DNA of 64,000 bases from Capitulum mitella (taxonomy: Eukaryota > Arthropoda > Thecostraca > Pollicipedomorpha > Pollicipedidae): assembly GCA_030062745.1 (NCBI GenBank), contig CP099843.1:16968997-17032996 (forward strand), in the 5' to 3' direction. The stretch's first letter is position 1. Each line of letters starts with the position of its first letter. The notes under the pieces are model-generated. The model did not search any database and was not told the DNA's origin. It was given only the letters and a program-made list of their open reading frames with translations. Below are positions 46,001 through 59,223 of this stretch, piece by piece. Made by a program: the position numbers and the translations under genes.

Positions 46001-49000
46001 CTAAAACGGAGCACCGCTGAAGCGGCGCCGTCAGTTGCAAACCGCGGCACGGCTCCCGGAAACCGCTGCACCTGTGCCGTTTCCCAGCCGAACCTGCAGG
46101 TTAATGCTGCGGACTGAACAATGAAATGATACAGAAATGGCTACGGAAAATATTGCGCCCAACTGAGCTGGATACGCCCGAGTATGGCTACAGCAACTCA
46201 AGAACTATCAGTCTGTTCGTCCTGCGCGCAGTCAGAACATATGGATGAACACTGGCTTTCCTGGTTCAGGAAAAAAGTGATAACAATTGAAGGTGTGTGC
46301 GTTTTTAGGAGCATTGAATAAATTTTAACAGTTAAACGTGTATTTCAAGCAGAATTTCAAAGGGGATTTTGAGTGATTGTTGACAAAGGAAAGTAAAAAC
46401 TGCGGAGCTTTTTTCGTCATTTGTTTAGACTTTTTTTAGCACATATTAAGCTTAACTTCCATGATGACAAATGCGCGATTCATTCGATCTTCCATGTGCG
46501 TTGCTTTGTCTAATCAGTGTTGTTTTCAACCAACAGAACAAAAGGGAACTCCTCTCCATTGAAAGGTCCGTTTAGTTCCGGAAGAAATTGCCGTGCCCCA
46601 CTAATTCCCTTGAATCCAATCTGTACTGTGTTTTGGCGGCGCGCCCGGCGGCCATTATGCCGTGATTACTGGCTGTTTTTCCCGGCGTGCCGGCGGCGGG
46701 TGGCCGCCCGGGGATGATATTAGTGGGCTCCCGGGGCGCAGTCGGGCCGGCCTGAGGCGCGCAATTACGTGCCGAGTCTCTGTCCCCCGGGGCCACGCCG
46801 GCGGGCGTCAGCAGATGCGCCGCCGGCCGCCGCCGCCGCCGCGTCGGCCTATGGCAAGCCTCGCTCGCGACATCTCGCGCAGGACGACGGTTCTGGTGCC
46901 GTTCTGGCCTCGGTGCTGAGACTGTGTATTCCGCCCTGCTGGCGATGTTTCCTCCTGTTTTATGGCTTTGTTGTGTCTCGTTACACACGCTCAAAGAGAA
47001 AACGCAGAGTTACTTCTTAGCTAGAATGATGCTCTCTGCCGAGGAGCGGCACTTTTGTTGCCATCTACCAACAGAGCTGCTAATCTTTCTCCTCCGCGGA
47101 CGGATGCAAACGCCGGCCGAACACAGCTCTGCCACAGGTCCTGATCCGACTGGCCCGGTATTGATTTCCCATCTGTCTCCTCGCATGGAGGCCGGGTGAG
47201 AATTGCCTCCATCCACGCTCCCAAATTTCAATAAGGGGATGGATGGAGCGCGGCAACAAAGAGCTGGCCTGCCGGAACCGGATGAATCAGGCCGGGGTCG
47301 GGCGGCCGCCGGCCGGCTGTGCGGTGCCGCCGGACGGCCGGCCTGTGCGGTGCCGTCGCCAATCATCATCCGTCACGGCGTGACGAGTGGCCGTCCGCCG
47401 ACGTCTGCGGACGGGGCTTGCCGGTGGCCGACGAACTCATCCGGAGCTGTTGAGACGTGGTGTTGAGTTCTGTTGGAGGTGTTTAGGCGTGGGGCGTTCA
47501 CGTGCACGGTGACCGCTAAGCAGGAGGAGGCGTGTTCGTGTTACTGGCAAAATCGTACTCCGGGTGATAAAGCGTTATACGCTTCCTTTTTGCTTATCCC
47601 ATGTCCGTGCTTGGTTATGTTCGGTGTTTTTCTCCATATATCTTCTTTCTTCATGCCTCGTTTCCTCGTTTATTTTGTCGCCCCTTCGTATTCCCCTTCC
47701 TTCTTGCTTGTTCTTATTCTGCCCCACATTCCCGCTCTTACCGATCTTCTATTCCTTCACGTACGGAATCCATCTGGCCGCGTCGGTGAACCCGACAAAG
47801 ATCAATACTGCGGATTTCCCTGGGGAAAACATCTCATCTTCCATATTGGTTTATTCAATATCTGTTCGCTGGAGGCTGATTGGATTCGTGGCTGAAATCT
47901 GCGCATTATGCGGAGATTTGGGATTGGCTGCGCGGAGACGTCCAGCAAAATGTCTGCATCCGCGCTCAGCAGCGGTAATTGGTGAATCGAATAAAACGCC
48001 TAGTCAGTCGTGAGTGAATTTAAGAGCACGGATAGATATGTGCTCACGAAAATTTCGTTGGGAGAACAACGGCTGGGCCGACAGGAAAAGGTAATTCGAA
48101 GCCATAAGAATGCAGAGAAGGATGCGAAAAAGGCAAGAAAGATATGCACAACATTACGTCTTGTTATTCGAAAACCCATACCTGGCAATTTGCCGGTCAT
48201 TGGTATGAAATGCAAGCCACACCCCGAGGACTTTTGCACGCTACTAACGTTTCATGTCAACAAAGCTTCCAAAACTCAAATATGCCGACGCGTATTTCTC
48301 CTACTGCGCTTTCTGCGTCTTCACTACTTATCTGACGCTTCGTCTTACCTCCTAGCGCAGCCGCTGCATCTGAGCGCAGTCCTCGCCAGACCCCGACAGC
48401 TCGCCGCCCGGACGCCATCTGACGCCTCGTGTGGTGCCTGGCTCAGCGTCTGCCGGCAGACAGCCGTCGGGGAGAGGAGCGTCCGTCTGCCGTCCCCACG
48501 GCCGGCTGAACAGCTGTTAACCATTGTCGGTTGAGCCGGGTCGATCCCTTTTAGGCTAATGGCGATGCCGGTTTGCGAGGCTGGCGCGGGCCCGTCGTCA
48601 GCGACGGCGCCACCGGAGCAGCCGACGTTTTCGCGCCCTGGGGCCATCTGGCGCGGGTTGCGATGCAGCCTTCACGGACGCAGCCATTCGCTGATCCAGT
48701 ACGGCTAGCTTGAAAGGTTGTGGCGTTGTTTCTACAGCTGCATGCTGTGTGCTCTGCAATCAAGGCATTGTAAGGACAAGTATTAGATCAGACGATTTTA
48801 ATCAAACTGTGATGTGCAGGTTCAACTTGTTTACACGCGAACTGGAAGGGAGTCCTTTTGTGCCCCCAACTGGTTTTCTTTGAAATCTCGAGAACGCATC
48901 GCAGCTGTTCGCTGCTATTTTGTGACATTTATGGCAATTGAATAACTCGTCGATTGACGCAGAAAAATCGAAAAACGGCTGGAAACTTTTGAAGCTCCAA

Positions 49001-49152
49001 GCATGTGAAGTCAAGCAAACGTAACGAAAATAACGGTTGTCGTTGACAAATGGGAACTTTGTGAAAGGACGCGTTCTACCTAAGATTACCGTTTGAACAT
49101 AATCAGGCGACGTCATTTGGGCATAAGTGATGTATATACTAAGACCAAATCC
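46001..49152. other. No gene recognised, three GC-rich islands
   Basis: GC-rich blocks at about 46620-46920, 47080-47450 and 48350-48680 are separated by AT-rich DNA. A 149-residue frame at 47564-48013 has hydrophobic stretches (SFILSPLRIPLPSCLFLFCP) but these come from T/C-rich sequence and no family is recognised. A 174-residue frame at 48010-48534 is likewise unrecognised. I cannot exclude unannotated exons. Confidence 0.4.
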
Positions 49153-49610
49153 AAGGTCAGTAAGGGTCAAGATCATCAAAGGTCAAGGTCATCCAGCTTC
49201 TGACCTGATCTAGATTTGCTTTGCAACACGTCGGTTTTTATGAAATATGCATTCAAAGACCCAAATTAAAACACTGTGCGCACATTGATACGCTTACATA
49301 TGTCAAGGTCAGTGAAGGTCAAGGCCATCAAAACTCAAGGTCGATTATCTTGTGGCCTGGTCCAGATTTGCTTCGGGACATGTCTATTTGCATGATATAT
49401 GCGAAGACCCTAATAAAAACACGTGTGCACACATTGCTACACTTATATATACAAGGGCCAATGCAGGGCAAGGTCATCAAAGGTCAGGATCAGCTATTTT
49501 GTGACCTAGTCCAGATTTTCCTTCCACCATGTCGATTTGTAAAAAAATATGCATTCAAAGACCCTAATAAAGGCATGTTTGGCACGTTTATAAGCATATA
49601 TGCATACATA
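49153..49610. repeat. Three ~150-bp tandem units rich in AGGTCA
   Basis: Units begin near 49153, 49305 and 49453. Each runs AAGGTCAGTGAAGGTCAAGG, a TGACCTGGTCCAGATTTGCT-like segment, a ATGCATTCAAAGACCCTAAT-like segment, then AAAACAC and CACATTGATACGCTTA-like tails. Every unit holds three to five AGGTCA half-sites in both directions. Not coding. A CATACATA tract (49602-49640) follows. Confidence 0.8.
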
Positions 49611-49859
49611 CATACATATAGATATACATATATCTATACATGTTCATATAATTTTTATGTTTTATAGCAATCAAATGGTGTAATTCGGCTCATTATAACG
49701 ACTTAAGCGCCAACAGCTGACATAAAACTTATTTTGAGTAAAGAGCTTCATCCAAGGTCAATGGCCTCACTTCACTTTTTTGACCTGGCGGAGGTTAGTA
49801 AACACTGGGAGTGACCAAATGTACCGATGTTAGCTACCTTCACTGAAAATGCCCCAAAA

Positions 49860-50245
49860 GATGCGTGTAGAGCCCTTATTTACACTCAAGCTATTCCGTG
49901 TTGCTCGAAATCTGACGTGCAAAAGATAAAAAAATGGTGCCATAGGTCAATGACCGGACAAGATCTCGACCCGAAATCCTCAGTCAAGACACCAAATGAA
50001 TGGAAGTTGTTGTATTCCACGTTTTGGCGCTAAAAAAAGCCCCTTTTGGGTTTCGTTGGAAAAGTCGTACGGAATGGCCTGTACGGACTGAGAAAGTGTC
50101 CAAAGTTGACCTTTCTGACCCCATTTGACCCTAAAGACATTCCATCTCTCTAGCTCCTTCAGTTTCCGAGATCGGAGGGGGCACTTTGTACCCTCCTTCC
50201 AGTGCGCGTTAGCGCCAAACCCCCTTCTATTGCGCGGGCTAACGC
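49860..50245 (-). repeat. Family C repeat, copy 1
   Basis: The reverse complement matches 62240-62640. Shared blocks are GCGCTAACGCGCACTGG, a G-run/C-run pair around the GCACT core, TCCGATCTCGGAAAC, GAGCTAGAGA, an AACGTG-AATAC-ACAA-TTCCATTCA segment and GTCTTGAC...GGTCATTGAC. No coding sequence. Likely another non-autonomous element with the same hairpin style. Confidence 0.7.
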
Positions 50246-52217
50246 GAGAGTGGAGAGTCCCGTTGTTGCCCGAGCTCGCTGTGTGATGATTTTGTTCTGC
50301 TGGAACTGTCTCATGTCACATCCCTGTCGATCTGGGATATGTTGAAAAAATCTGTTGTGAATTGCCGTTGAACAGGATCCAAAGAGTCTTTCTTATAAGG
50401 GGGTTAAGTTGTAAAAATGATTGGGTTATTAACTAAGAGAATGTAAAAAGCATCAATTACGTTCACGTTTGTTGTTTAACGTATCCGAAACTTTGGGTAG
50501 TCAGCATTACGCTATGAAACATCTGTCATGTGGCCTTAACCATGGACAAATGGTACTATCAAGTCGGTAGAAACAAGCGATACATGGAGAAGTGACGATG
50601 GCGGTAAATATTTAGTGGTCGAAATGTTTCTTTGAAGCATCAGAAATACCTTGTCAGGGAATGCACATTGAGCCTGATCTCAGATCCAGATTCGTTCTCT
50701 CTTTTGACGCCAGTGTTAACTTGGGCCAGCCACCAGCTGTCCGGATAGGAAGTCATTTACAACGGTTTCATAAATTTTGCAAAAGTAATCACCCCTGAGA
50801 TGGGAGAGAAAATTGGGGATCAGAGAGATCGGCAGTGATTTATTCCGGGCACGGTGTGGCGGTGAGCTATCTGTACACAGCACGACCGGCAAGACTGAGC
50901 CAGGACACATGAATCCTACAAGGCGTACTATTCGCTGATGATTTTAGCGGGACATGGACATCTCCTGTGGGGATGGCGTCTTGGTGGTGAAGGATGCAAT
51001 TATCGGTGGGAATCATATTGCAATGCTGAGCAAGAGCGATTTTTGGCGTTACTGCAGAGTGCTAACAAAGTATGATGGTTTGGAACAGAATGGCATTGGA
51101 TAACATATTCACGACAGGCGAGGTTGTGCTACCCAAATCATTAAACAGCTTCTGAAAAAATAGAAGAACAGAGGTTTGATTTAATTGAATTCAGGTTTTT
51201 ACATCCACGCGATTCCGCATTATCGAGGCAGAACTGGCTGCGAAAAAGAGTCTGGCCGTGTCTGGTCAGGCTCTGCCTTCCGTTCCGGCCAGAGCTGATC
51301 CCGTAGCGTCGGCAGCAAGTGACGTCGGAACCAGAACGGCCGGCCGCGAATGACCGCCGCTCACCGGCGCGCCGGTCAGATATTGGCAGCCGCGCGGCGT
51401 CAACACTCGGCGAGAAATAACCCGGCTATTGATCACGCCATTGGCCTATGATATACGGCCTCATAAAAGCTGGCTCAATTTCACGGAACTGTCTTCGCGC
51501 CATGGGCGGCGCGTTTTATGGCGCGCCTGTGCCGGCTGGCCGCCGACAGCCCGCCGATGGCGCGTCGCGCTCTGGTTACCGACTTCGCGACACTGTCCGC
51601 ACCAGTGCGTCGCGTGCGGTCGGAACTGCCTCCGCCGCAAAGGTCACGGGTGACGTCGCTCCATACCAAATGCGTCGACATCCGAGGGCTGCAGCGAGGC
51701 AGACTTCGGGGATTGCGTCCCAAATCGTCGCGATCTGGCCAGGCCTCTTGCGGTCCTAGCGTCTGTCATATAAAGAAGTTGACAGATGCGTTAGGAACAT
51801 GCCCCTTTGAAAGTATGGCTCATGGACGCTGCCAAATGGCACAAAGTGCAGGGGAAGGTTACAACGGATTAACAAAACGCAACACAACGTCGGCAGTGCT
51901 TGTGTAGGTAATATGGATGGCGATTTACTTAGCGGTACACTTATTTGGCGAGACGATTGCTGTATTTTCACGTGCACAAATATCGCTTGGTTGATTTTGG
52001 ATGGTCAAAATTGTGCCGACTTCACCAATGGGCCTGTGGTGCTGGCATAATATGGCTTGGCCCAAGCTTGTAGACCGAAGATTTGGCGATTTTCGTTCAA
52101 ATGAGCATGCCATGTGGAACAATTTATCAGAAACTTCAAAACTTTATGTTTAGCAGTGGGCGAGAATGATGCAGAGAGATGCTATTCGTGAAGTAACTAG
52201 CGGCAGCTTTATGTAAC
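50246..52217. other. No gene recognised, one GC-rich island
   Basis: AT-rich to about 51230, then a GC-rich island (51240-51740) with frames of 103 and 129 residues that carry no recognised domain, then AT-rich to the family B element. Confidence 0.4.
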
Positions 52218-52221
52218 TTAA

Positions 52222-53715
52222 ACCGCTCCTGACTGCCAGTCGGCGCCATGCACGCCTGACTGGGGGGGTGGGGGGGGGGCGGTTGACCGCCCTTCTCTAA
52301 CTCGCCAACGGTTGGTCACACAAGAAAAATAAGTGTACCGTTGGTAAGTTCGTGTACGAGCTCTGGATCTAAAGTGGTCTTTATATCATGACGAGTACAG
52401 CTCCAAACTGGCATTATTTTTATTTTTGAGTAATATGTAAACCGATTGTGCCCTAGATATGTTTTCTGACAGAAATGATGCTGGCAGAGATGGGCTACGG
52501 CTGGTGATTGAATGTAGCGTGTCGTGTTGACTGAATGCGTGTGTTTTTGCTTTTTGTACCTGCATCTTGATTTTCGGACATGTTGTCTTACGTCCCTTAC
52601 TATCAACTTGTAATAGCTATTCATCGTGGAAACGTTGTACCAGTACATGTCTCTATGTCTATGTCTGATAGCCTATTACATAAAACCAAGAAACAACTAA
52701 TTACATAAACCTGGATAAACAACAATTACATAAAACCTGGATCTCAAGTGCTATGATTAAGAAAGTCTAGGAAAACGCAGATACGAAAAGGTAATGGTCT
52801 GCAGATGCCGAAAAGTTTAATTTCTGTGATTAGTTAAACATATACTCGGAAATGTTGGGTTAAGGACACGAAAATCTGCCCGCCACTGCACCGCGGGTAC
52901 CGGTGCCGAAAGTGGGATAGCATTAACAGAACCAATTTTAGTGTTCCTTTATTTTGGCGAAATATGTTTTGACAGATGGTGTGTCTTGATGCTAGTTGTT
53001 TTTGAGACGGTTTTCCGTACTTCAATTTTCAAACAGTTCAGAAGTCATCAGTCTATACAGATCACGGAGCTTTTTGCGGACGTCTGTTTATTTCAAAAAT
53101 ATTCAATTTTCGAAGCTTTTTAACTTCTTGGTATTATTTACACTTGTGAGGGACAATTTGGTCTTTTCCCATCCGTTCAAAATCCTGAATTACCTGTTCT
53201 GACGGGATGCATTTTGGCTCAGAACAGTTATTGATGGTCTGACCTCAGATCAATGGCTGGGGGCCGTTGATACTTTATCTAGTAACAGAGACTGGATGTC
53301 TGCGTCACCTCACACTCAAAATGCTATAAAAAATCCATCAGTTTCCGAAAAACGACGTCATGCCTTGAAAATGGGCTTGACCTTAGGTCAACGAACCAAA
53401 AGTTTTCAAAAAAATCTTAGATCGCAGATTTATTGCATGTATCAAAAATTATAATCCAAGAAAGTTTGATTGCGATGCCATGCTTTCCGCAAAAGTTATA
53501 TGACGCTAAACGTTTTTGGACATAGGTCTACTTCACCTGAATTCGGTCAGACACCTGACTGGGCCTGAGGTCAAAACTTTGACGCAAGATGTAAAAAATG
53601 ATCAAATAAAAGGAGCACAAAATGTCGTGGTGTTGTGTTTGTTTGTCCTCTCAAAATGTTGGAAAAACCTCAGAGGAGGGGGCGGTCAACCTCCCTTCCC
53701 CTAATCGGGGCCGGG
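52222..53715 (-). mobile_element. Family B MITE, copy 3 (longer)
   Basis: Bounded by TTAA at 52218-52221 and 53716-53719, with left ACCGCTCCTGAC and right GGGGCCGGG ends. Same orientation as copy 2. At 1494 bp it is about 250 bp longer than the other two. The extra sequence lies around 52470-52735 and contains a repeated ATTACATAAA-CCTGGAT word (52673-52742), so it looks like a secondary insertion or local expansion. The left hairpin is an extreme G-run (52260-52281) facing a short C-run. Contains TGACCTCAGATCA and ACCTTAGGTCA half-site groups. Confidence 0.82.
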
Positions 53716-56700
53716 TTAATGCATGTGCAATGCATGGCCTGTATACAGCCACAATATGCAGTATTTTACTTCTTTCGGAAGGTAAAAAAGAAGCATCTCT
53801 TTCAAAACTGAAACAAAAAACACGAGATACACATTTGGCAGCCCACGTAAGCAAGTGCAAAGTAACGCACCCAATATTTCTCTGTTACATTCTTATCATA
53901 GGCGCAAGCCGGCGCGCCGTGCAGCTTCACTTTGAACCCGCCTGTCGATGAACACTCCGGGAGATTACCGGTCTAAGTGCACTTAACTACCTCTCAGAGA
54001 GCTGGCGAATAGCCGGCTTCACCCAGCGTGCTGTGCCCGATCCCCTTTGAAGGCTGCAAAGAGGATTACCGCGGCCAGTGTCGCAGGCGGGCCGTACTAA
54101 ACACGCGGACGAGCCTGCAGGGGCGGCCGGTCGGCCGTCGCGGTCGGCACGGACCAGTTTAGTACCGTCTCTGTCGTCATAAATTGGCGGGCTGATCACA
54201 TAGCATCCCGGCCGGCACCCGCGGATGGTCGGCATGCGGCGGGGCTCGTCCGTGCGTAGCGGCGCCTCCTGATGTGAGGATTTACGGACGGCCGAGCGGA
54301 GCTAGTGCGCGGCAGACCGGCCGGGGGACACTCGTCTGCAGCGGAGGTACAGCGCCCGGCGGACGGGAAACGACGGCAGCTGACGCCGCCGGCGACATGG
54401 CAGGAAGGCGAGTGTGGCTGTCCACCCAAGATACGGGCACAGGAAGCTGCTTAGTCTTTACGCTCAGGCGTCGAATTAAATGGGATATGATAATCTTCCT
54501 CTTTGTCTTCATGCCGATCGTTTGTTAGCGTGTAGTTCCTGTGGCTGTGATTACCAAAGCGGCATGGATACCGCAATATGCTTTGGTTAAGCTAATGGTG
54601 ATGTATCCGAGTCCAGTCAGGAACTGCTGATATGGCTCTTATCATGCTCTTGGCGATTCACATGGCTGAACCCTTTTATTGTCTCAATGGGCAATGTCCG
54701 ATAGTGTTTCAGCAGTGTCCGGGACCTGTATGTCTGGCCAGTTCTACGCAGACTTTGCCTCCACCATGACAGTCTCACGGCAGAATTCTGCGCAGGCGTG
54801 GCCTATGCCGTGCCGGCCTGCCGTGCCGTGCCTGCCGGAATATTCCGTGCCCAGCGGAGTGGCCTCGGCCGCCGCATCGTGCAGGCGCCGGCCGTAGCCG
54901 CTGTCACACACACCCGGCCCAATAACCCGTCCAGGATCAACAGCCGAGGGCTGGTGCGCCGGTCGGCTGGTCTCGGAGGAGCGCCGGAACTGGAGAGACT
55001 GGGGACTGGGCAGGACAGAGGATGGGCCGCCTTGTGAGAGCAGGTCGGAGACCGGGGAGGACTCGGGACTGGGGGAAACAAAGGAAGGGCCACCCTGTGA
55101 CGGAATGGGGACCAGAGTTACACAGCGGGACGTACAGGATTGATGGCCTGGCAAAAAACAAATGAGTGAGAAGAAAAAAATTTGGAAATGAATGAATGAA
55201 AATGGGAAATAAAATGAGTGAATGAAAAAAAAATGCAAAAAATGAAAAAGCAATAAAAAACGAAAAAATCAGGACAAAAATGATAACAAACAAAGCAAAA
55301 TGCACTTACCGTTGCAAAAAACAAAGAGAGGAACTCAGGGGCTTTGCGTGGGGGATAAATGTGTTCTGAGCGCCTCCCCCATAATCGGAACCCGACAGAT
55401 TCGAGTGCTGCTTTTGGCAGAACCAGAGACCGAGGACGTGGTGAGGACCGAGGCCTCTCTCTGTACGGTGCTGCCATCGCCCACTGCAATGCAAATTTCC
55501 GTGCACAGTTCAGACTGCGTAGGCCATGCTTGTATGGATTTCCCCAGAAACTGTGATTCCGACCTTTCGTCTTTTCATCGTTTAGTGCACATTCAGAAGT
55601 TTTTTAAAGAATGTGTGCTCACCTTACGGTTAGAATGAATAGGGTCAAATATGTCTAAAATACGGCATTCAGTAAATCGTTGGTAAAAACGATAACATTG
55701 CAGTTCCCGTTCGCCATTTTTTAGGAAACTTTAGACATGGTTATGTATGAGATAGCTATAATGGATATGGCAGCCCATGGGCGTGCGGCGGAGACGAAAA
55801 TTGCGGATTTCTAGGAACTTCGGAAATCAATTAATTTCATTTAGTGAGATTGCACAGACGACACAAACCATTGGTATAAAAAAGGAAAACAAAAGAATAG
55901 ATGCATGTCGCACACTGCACACGCCGTTAATAAGTCCGTATGCATTCATAATACATGGTTCGTCCAGCGCTGTCACGATCTTTTTTCTCCTCGTAGTTTC
56001 CTCCGTGAATCCCATCGAAACTTCGCGACAATCAAGTAACACTGCCTGCATGGCCAGGCGAATACTCAAGCGAACTGTTAAATCTTGTAGCCGCTGGGGT
56101 TAATCACAGAGTGCACATCCCATGCATACAGCTCTTTCAGGTAATGAAACCCCGAATCCAAGACCCAGACGCTAATCAAATTAGCGTTGGCTCGCGACGG
56201 CCTCCGGCAGGCCAAATGACTGCAGCCCACGCAATTTGGAGGCACATTTCTAACCGATGACCCGACCTGCTGGACACGGAGAACCGCCGGTCCGCGAACA
56301 GCGCACGGGGGCCTGCGCGGACGTCCGCCACGGCCCTCCAGTTCTCTTATTAAAGCGAACTTCGAAGATAGTCACATTTCATCGGGCCGCGCTGTCCCCA
56401 AAACGACGTGCGGAATCCGTTTTGGACGGTCTGAGACGTTATTAAAGATTCTTCCATCTGGCCGGGATCAAAGTGTTACGAGCTCGGTCGGCGGACGACG
56501 GCGCCGCTGCCGGTAACGATAGAGAGATGGCGACCCCTTTAGTTTGGCCGCGGTGGAGGCGCGTGGACCAGCAAATCATTTTCTCAAAGCCCATAGCACT
56601 CTGGCCTCACCATACAGTGTCCATTTTATCGCGTTACCGGTATTCGACTAAATCTGAACGTTATCAGCACCATGTGCAAAACCGAGTTTTATTCATTTGG

Positions 56701-57663
56701 TGGGAACAGAAGTTAATAAGTCAAACATGGTCTTGATCAACTCGCAGACTTTTGCCAGAACTCCTTAATTCCTTTACGCTTCTCTGTCGTGAACGGGTTT
56801 CCTAAATGAAACACTCAACAGACCAGTTCATGGGCAACTTCGTCTCATGGCAACTTGATCAGGTTAGTCACGAGGGCCTACGACGACCCCTTACATACCC
56901 CGCCCCTCTCCGTCGTGTCCAGCGCGGTGCGAGGAGGCGGCGCTGGCCGACGGGCCCTTTCCGTCACATCTCGGCTTTGATTTAACAGTTGAGCTCTCCC
57001 GAACGGCGGGCGGCCATATCTGCCGCCGCCGCTGGAGCATGCAGATTCCAGTCTTTTGTCATCACTCGGCGCCCCCTCCCGGGGGGAGGGGTCACCGGGG
57101 TCCCGGCGCTGTCGGGCGCCAGGCAGCGGGAGGTAGAGGCCGCTGGAGATGAATTAAACGACAGGAAACGGCAAACTTAAAAAAAATTCAAGCGATGATT
57201 TACGATGCTTTACGTATTAGTTGAGGAAAATGCTTGTGCCGCTGTGTGAGCACTGATTATCTTCCTTGATTGTGGATTTCGTTAGGGCTTTAGAGAACAA
57301 TCTGTCGGTCTGCCAGAGAGCTTGTTAAACCTTCTATGGAACAAGAAATAGGATACCTCCAGAACTTTGTGGCTTGCCAGCATGCATGTGCCACAACGGT
57401 GCTGGAAGGACTAGATGCAGCTTCGCGAATGAAGTTTTTCAGTTCTAAGCATAATTTATTGCTCAGAGCTTAAGCCCAAGCGTATACTACAAACATGGTA
57501 CCAGGTGAGCCCATGGCACCAGGTGAGTTCGTTACAGTGAAGAACTGCAATGCAAAGTTACTGGAAACCACTCAGCAGGGGCAGCGCCACGGATTTTTTG
57601 ACTGTGGGGTACTACCAGCCCAGACGATGAGCTCTTGAAAAAGGGTCCCCCATCAAAGCTGGA

Positions 57664-57942
57664 TTACTCCCCGGATTTCGGCCACTTCATTTTACGATTT
57701 ACGATTTTTACGATAAGAAACTTGCCCTTTTCTGACGAAAATAGTGGTTCCCAAAAATCTAAGAAATAATCGTATGCATCACCACAAATTTTCGCCTCAT
57801 TTTCAGATGGAGATTTAAATGTGTATTCGCCGAGGGTCCACAACGACGTTGTCTTTTCGCCTGGCACGTCAAGCTGAAGATAAAACGACAAACGTGAAGG
57901 CAAAGACTTTGGTATCACTCCAACCAGGCATGGGCTACTCAC
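57664..57942 (-). other. Open frame of protein-like composition, unknown
   Basis: Ninety-two residues from ATG to stop, not repeat-derived and not GC-biased, with DAYDYFLDFWEPLF and KGKFLIVKIVNRKMKWPKSGE segments. No splice sites were clearly paired with it and no domain is recognised. It may be a decayed transposon exon or chance. Confidence 0.2.
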
Positions 57943-58499
57943 GACAGATGCGCATTAAATGAGTCACTTCAGTGACGCCTAGACGGTATGGCACGCCTCA
58001 CAATGACTCCGAACGATGGAACGCGCGGATCTGTTTTGAGACGGTAAACATCGCGACTCCCCTTCTGCACAATCGGCGCCTGCCGGTTTCGATTCGGATC
58101 TGAACCGAAACCGAATGTTGTGTAATGTGGTCGGCGACTCGGGTGCTGTGGCCGTGTAGTTCGCGGACGAGCTGGTCGATGGCGTCGCTGACGCACTGGG
58201 GATTACCTTTCGTGATACCACACTGGACGATGCACACGGTGTGGTATTTGACTAATTCGGCCGCTGGCATCCATCGGAGCTGCTGCATGACATCTCAGAT
58301 GCGGTCACAACGCCTCCTACCACTGACAATTTGTGCGCAAAAGTTAATCCGCGAAGTGCTGAGGGCGGGGGCAGTTCGATGCCACCCAGTGGTTTTTAAT
58401 GATAACTCAGGAACGATTGAAAGCGAGCAAAATGAAATTTAGTCACCCTGCCTACAACAGAACGTTGCATCGTTTGATATCCAGTCTTTAGTCTAGCTC

Positions 58500-59125
58500 G
58501 AAACGTCAGTGAGCCAGGCCAGGTCAAATCCAGGTCAGAGATTCATGTAAAGACGAAAATTAGGGCGAACTTGAAACGACAGCCAAACAGTTTTTAAGAT
58601 AGCACAAACACTTGATGCTAGTATATGGGTATATATGTCATAAAAAGTATAATAATAATAGACATAACGCCAAGTCATCAGGTCAGATCAGGGTCAAAAC
58701 GAAAAAAACTATGTTGGGCTCTAGAGCTCAAAACTATTCATCCGAAAATAAAAGCCGTAAATCATATGACTTACCACAATATCTTCTAAATGGATACAAA
58801 TTTGGATTCAGTATCAGGTCAGGCCAAGTCGGATGAGGAGATCAGAAAAATTAACTTTGGTACACAGTTCACGCGATATCGAAGTGGACTTGTGCGCAAT
58901 TCGGTGACATGAAGGGAATGAACCTAACCCACATCACCATGAAACGTGCCCGAAGGTCGCCGAAAATGGTCTTGATGTGTTCCAAGATCAAAGACCATGA
59001 CAAGCAAAGGCCAAGACCATGACAGGAAGAATTAGAAGTTTCCTAATGAAACATCAGTACATGGCCACGAATACCGATGTTTGTGTCACAGTAAGGCATG
59101 GACAATAATGTCAAGGTCAGATACG
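58500..59125. repeat. AGGTCA-rich segment flanking family A copy 3
   Basis: Repeated CCAGGTCA, ATCAGGTCAGATCAGGGTCA and TGTCAAGGTCAGATAC words. It probably represents the left part of an older non-autonomous element, with 60435-60776 as its right part, into which family A copy 3 inserted. Confidence 0.4.
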
Positions 59126-59223
59126 GTGAGTTTATGGTTTTCTATGTTGAATCGTTCATCAAAACCAGTCAAAGCGATGCTTCAACGCATTACACCAGTG
59201 AAGAGGAAGGCGTTCAACTTTAA

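Larger units (their letters stand above)
53720..59219. other. No gene recognised, several GC-rich islands
   Basis: GC-rich islands at 53900-54420, 54790-55100, 56230-56540, 56890-57150 and 57980-58300, and an A-rich/AATGAATGAAAA tract at 55150-55300. AGGTCA-rich DNA at 58500-59125 appears to flank the family A copy 3 insertion. A 92-residue minus-strand frame at 57664-57942 has mixed, protein-like composition (TSLWTLGEYTFKSPSENEAK) but I recognise no family. Confidence 0.4.

Noticed and set aside
47473-48013. Hydrophobic open frames that could be a membrane protein
   Set aside because: Hydrophobicity follows from T/C-rich DNA; two frames are equally hydrophobic and neither matches a known family.
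54744-55489. Phe/Ser-rich minus-strand frames
   Set aside because: They derive from the A-rich AATGAATGAAAA tract and a GGACTCGGGACTGG-like GC repeat; no domain.
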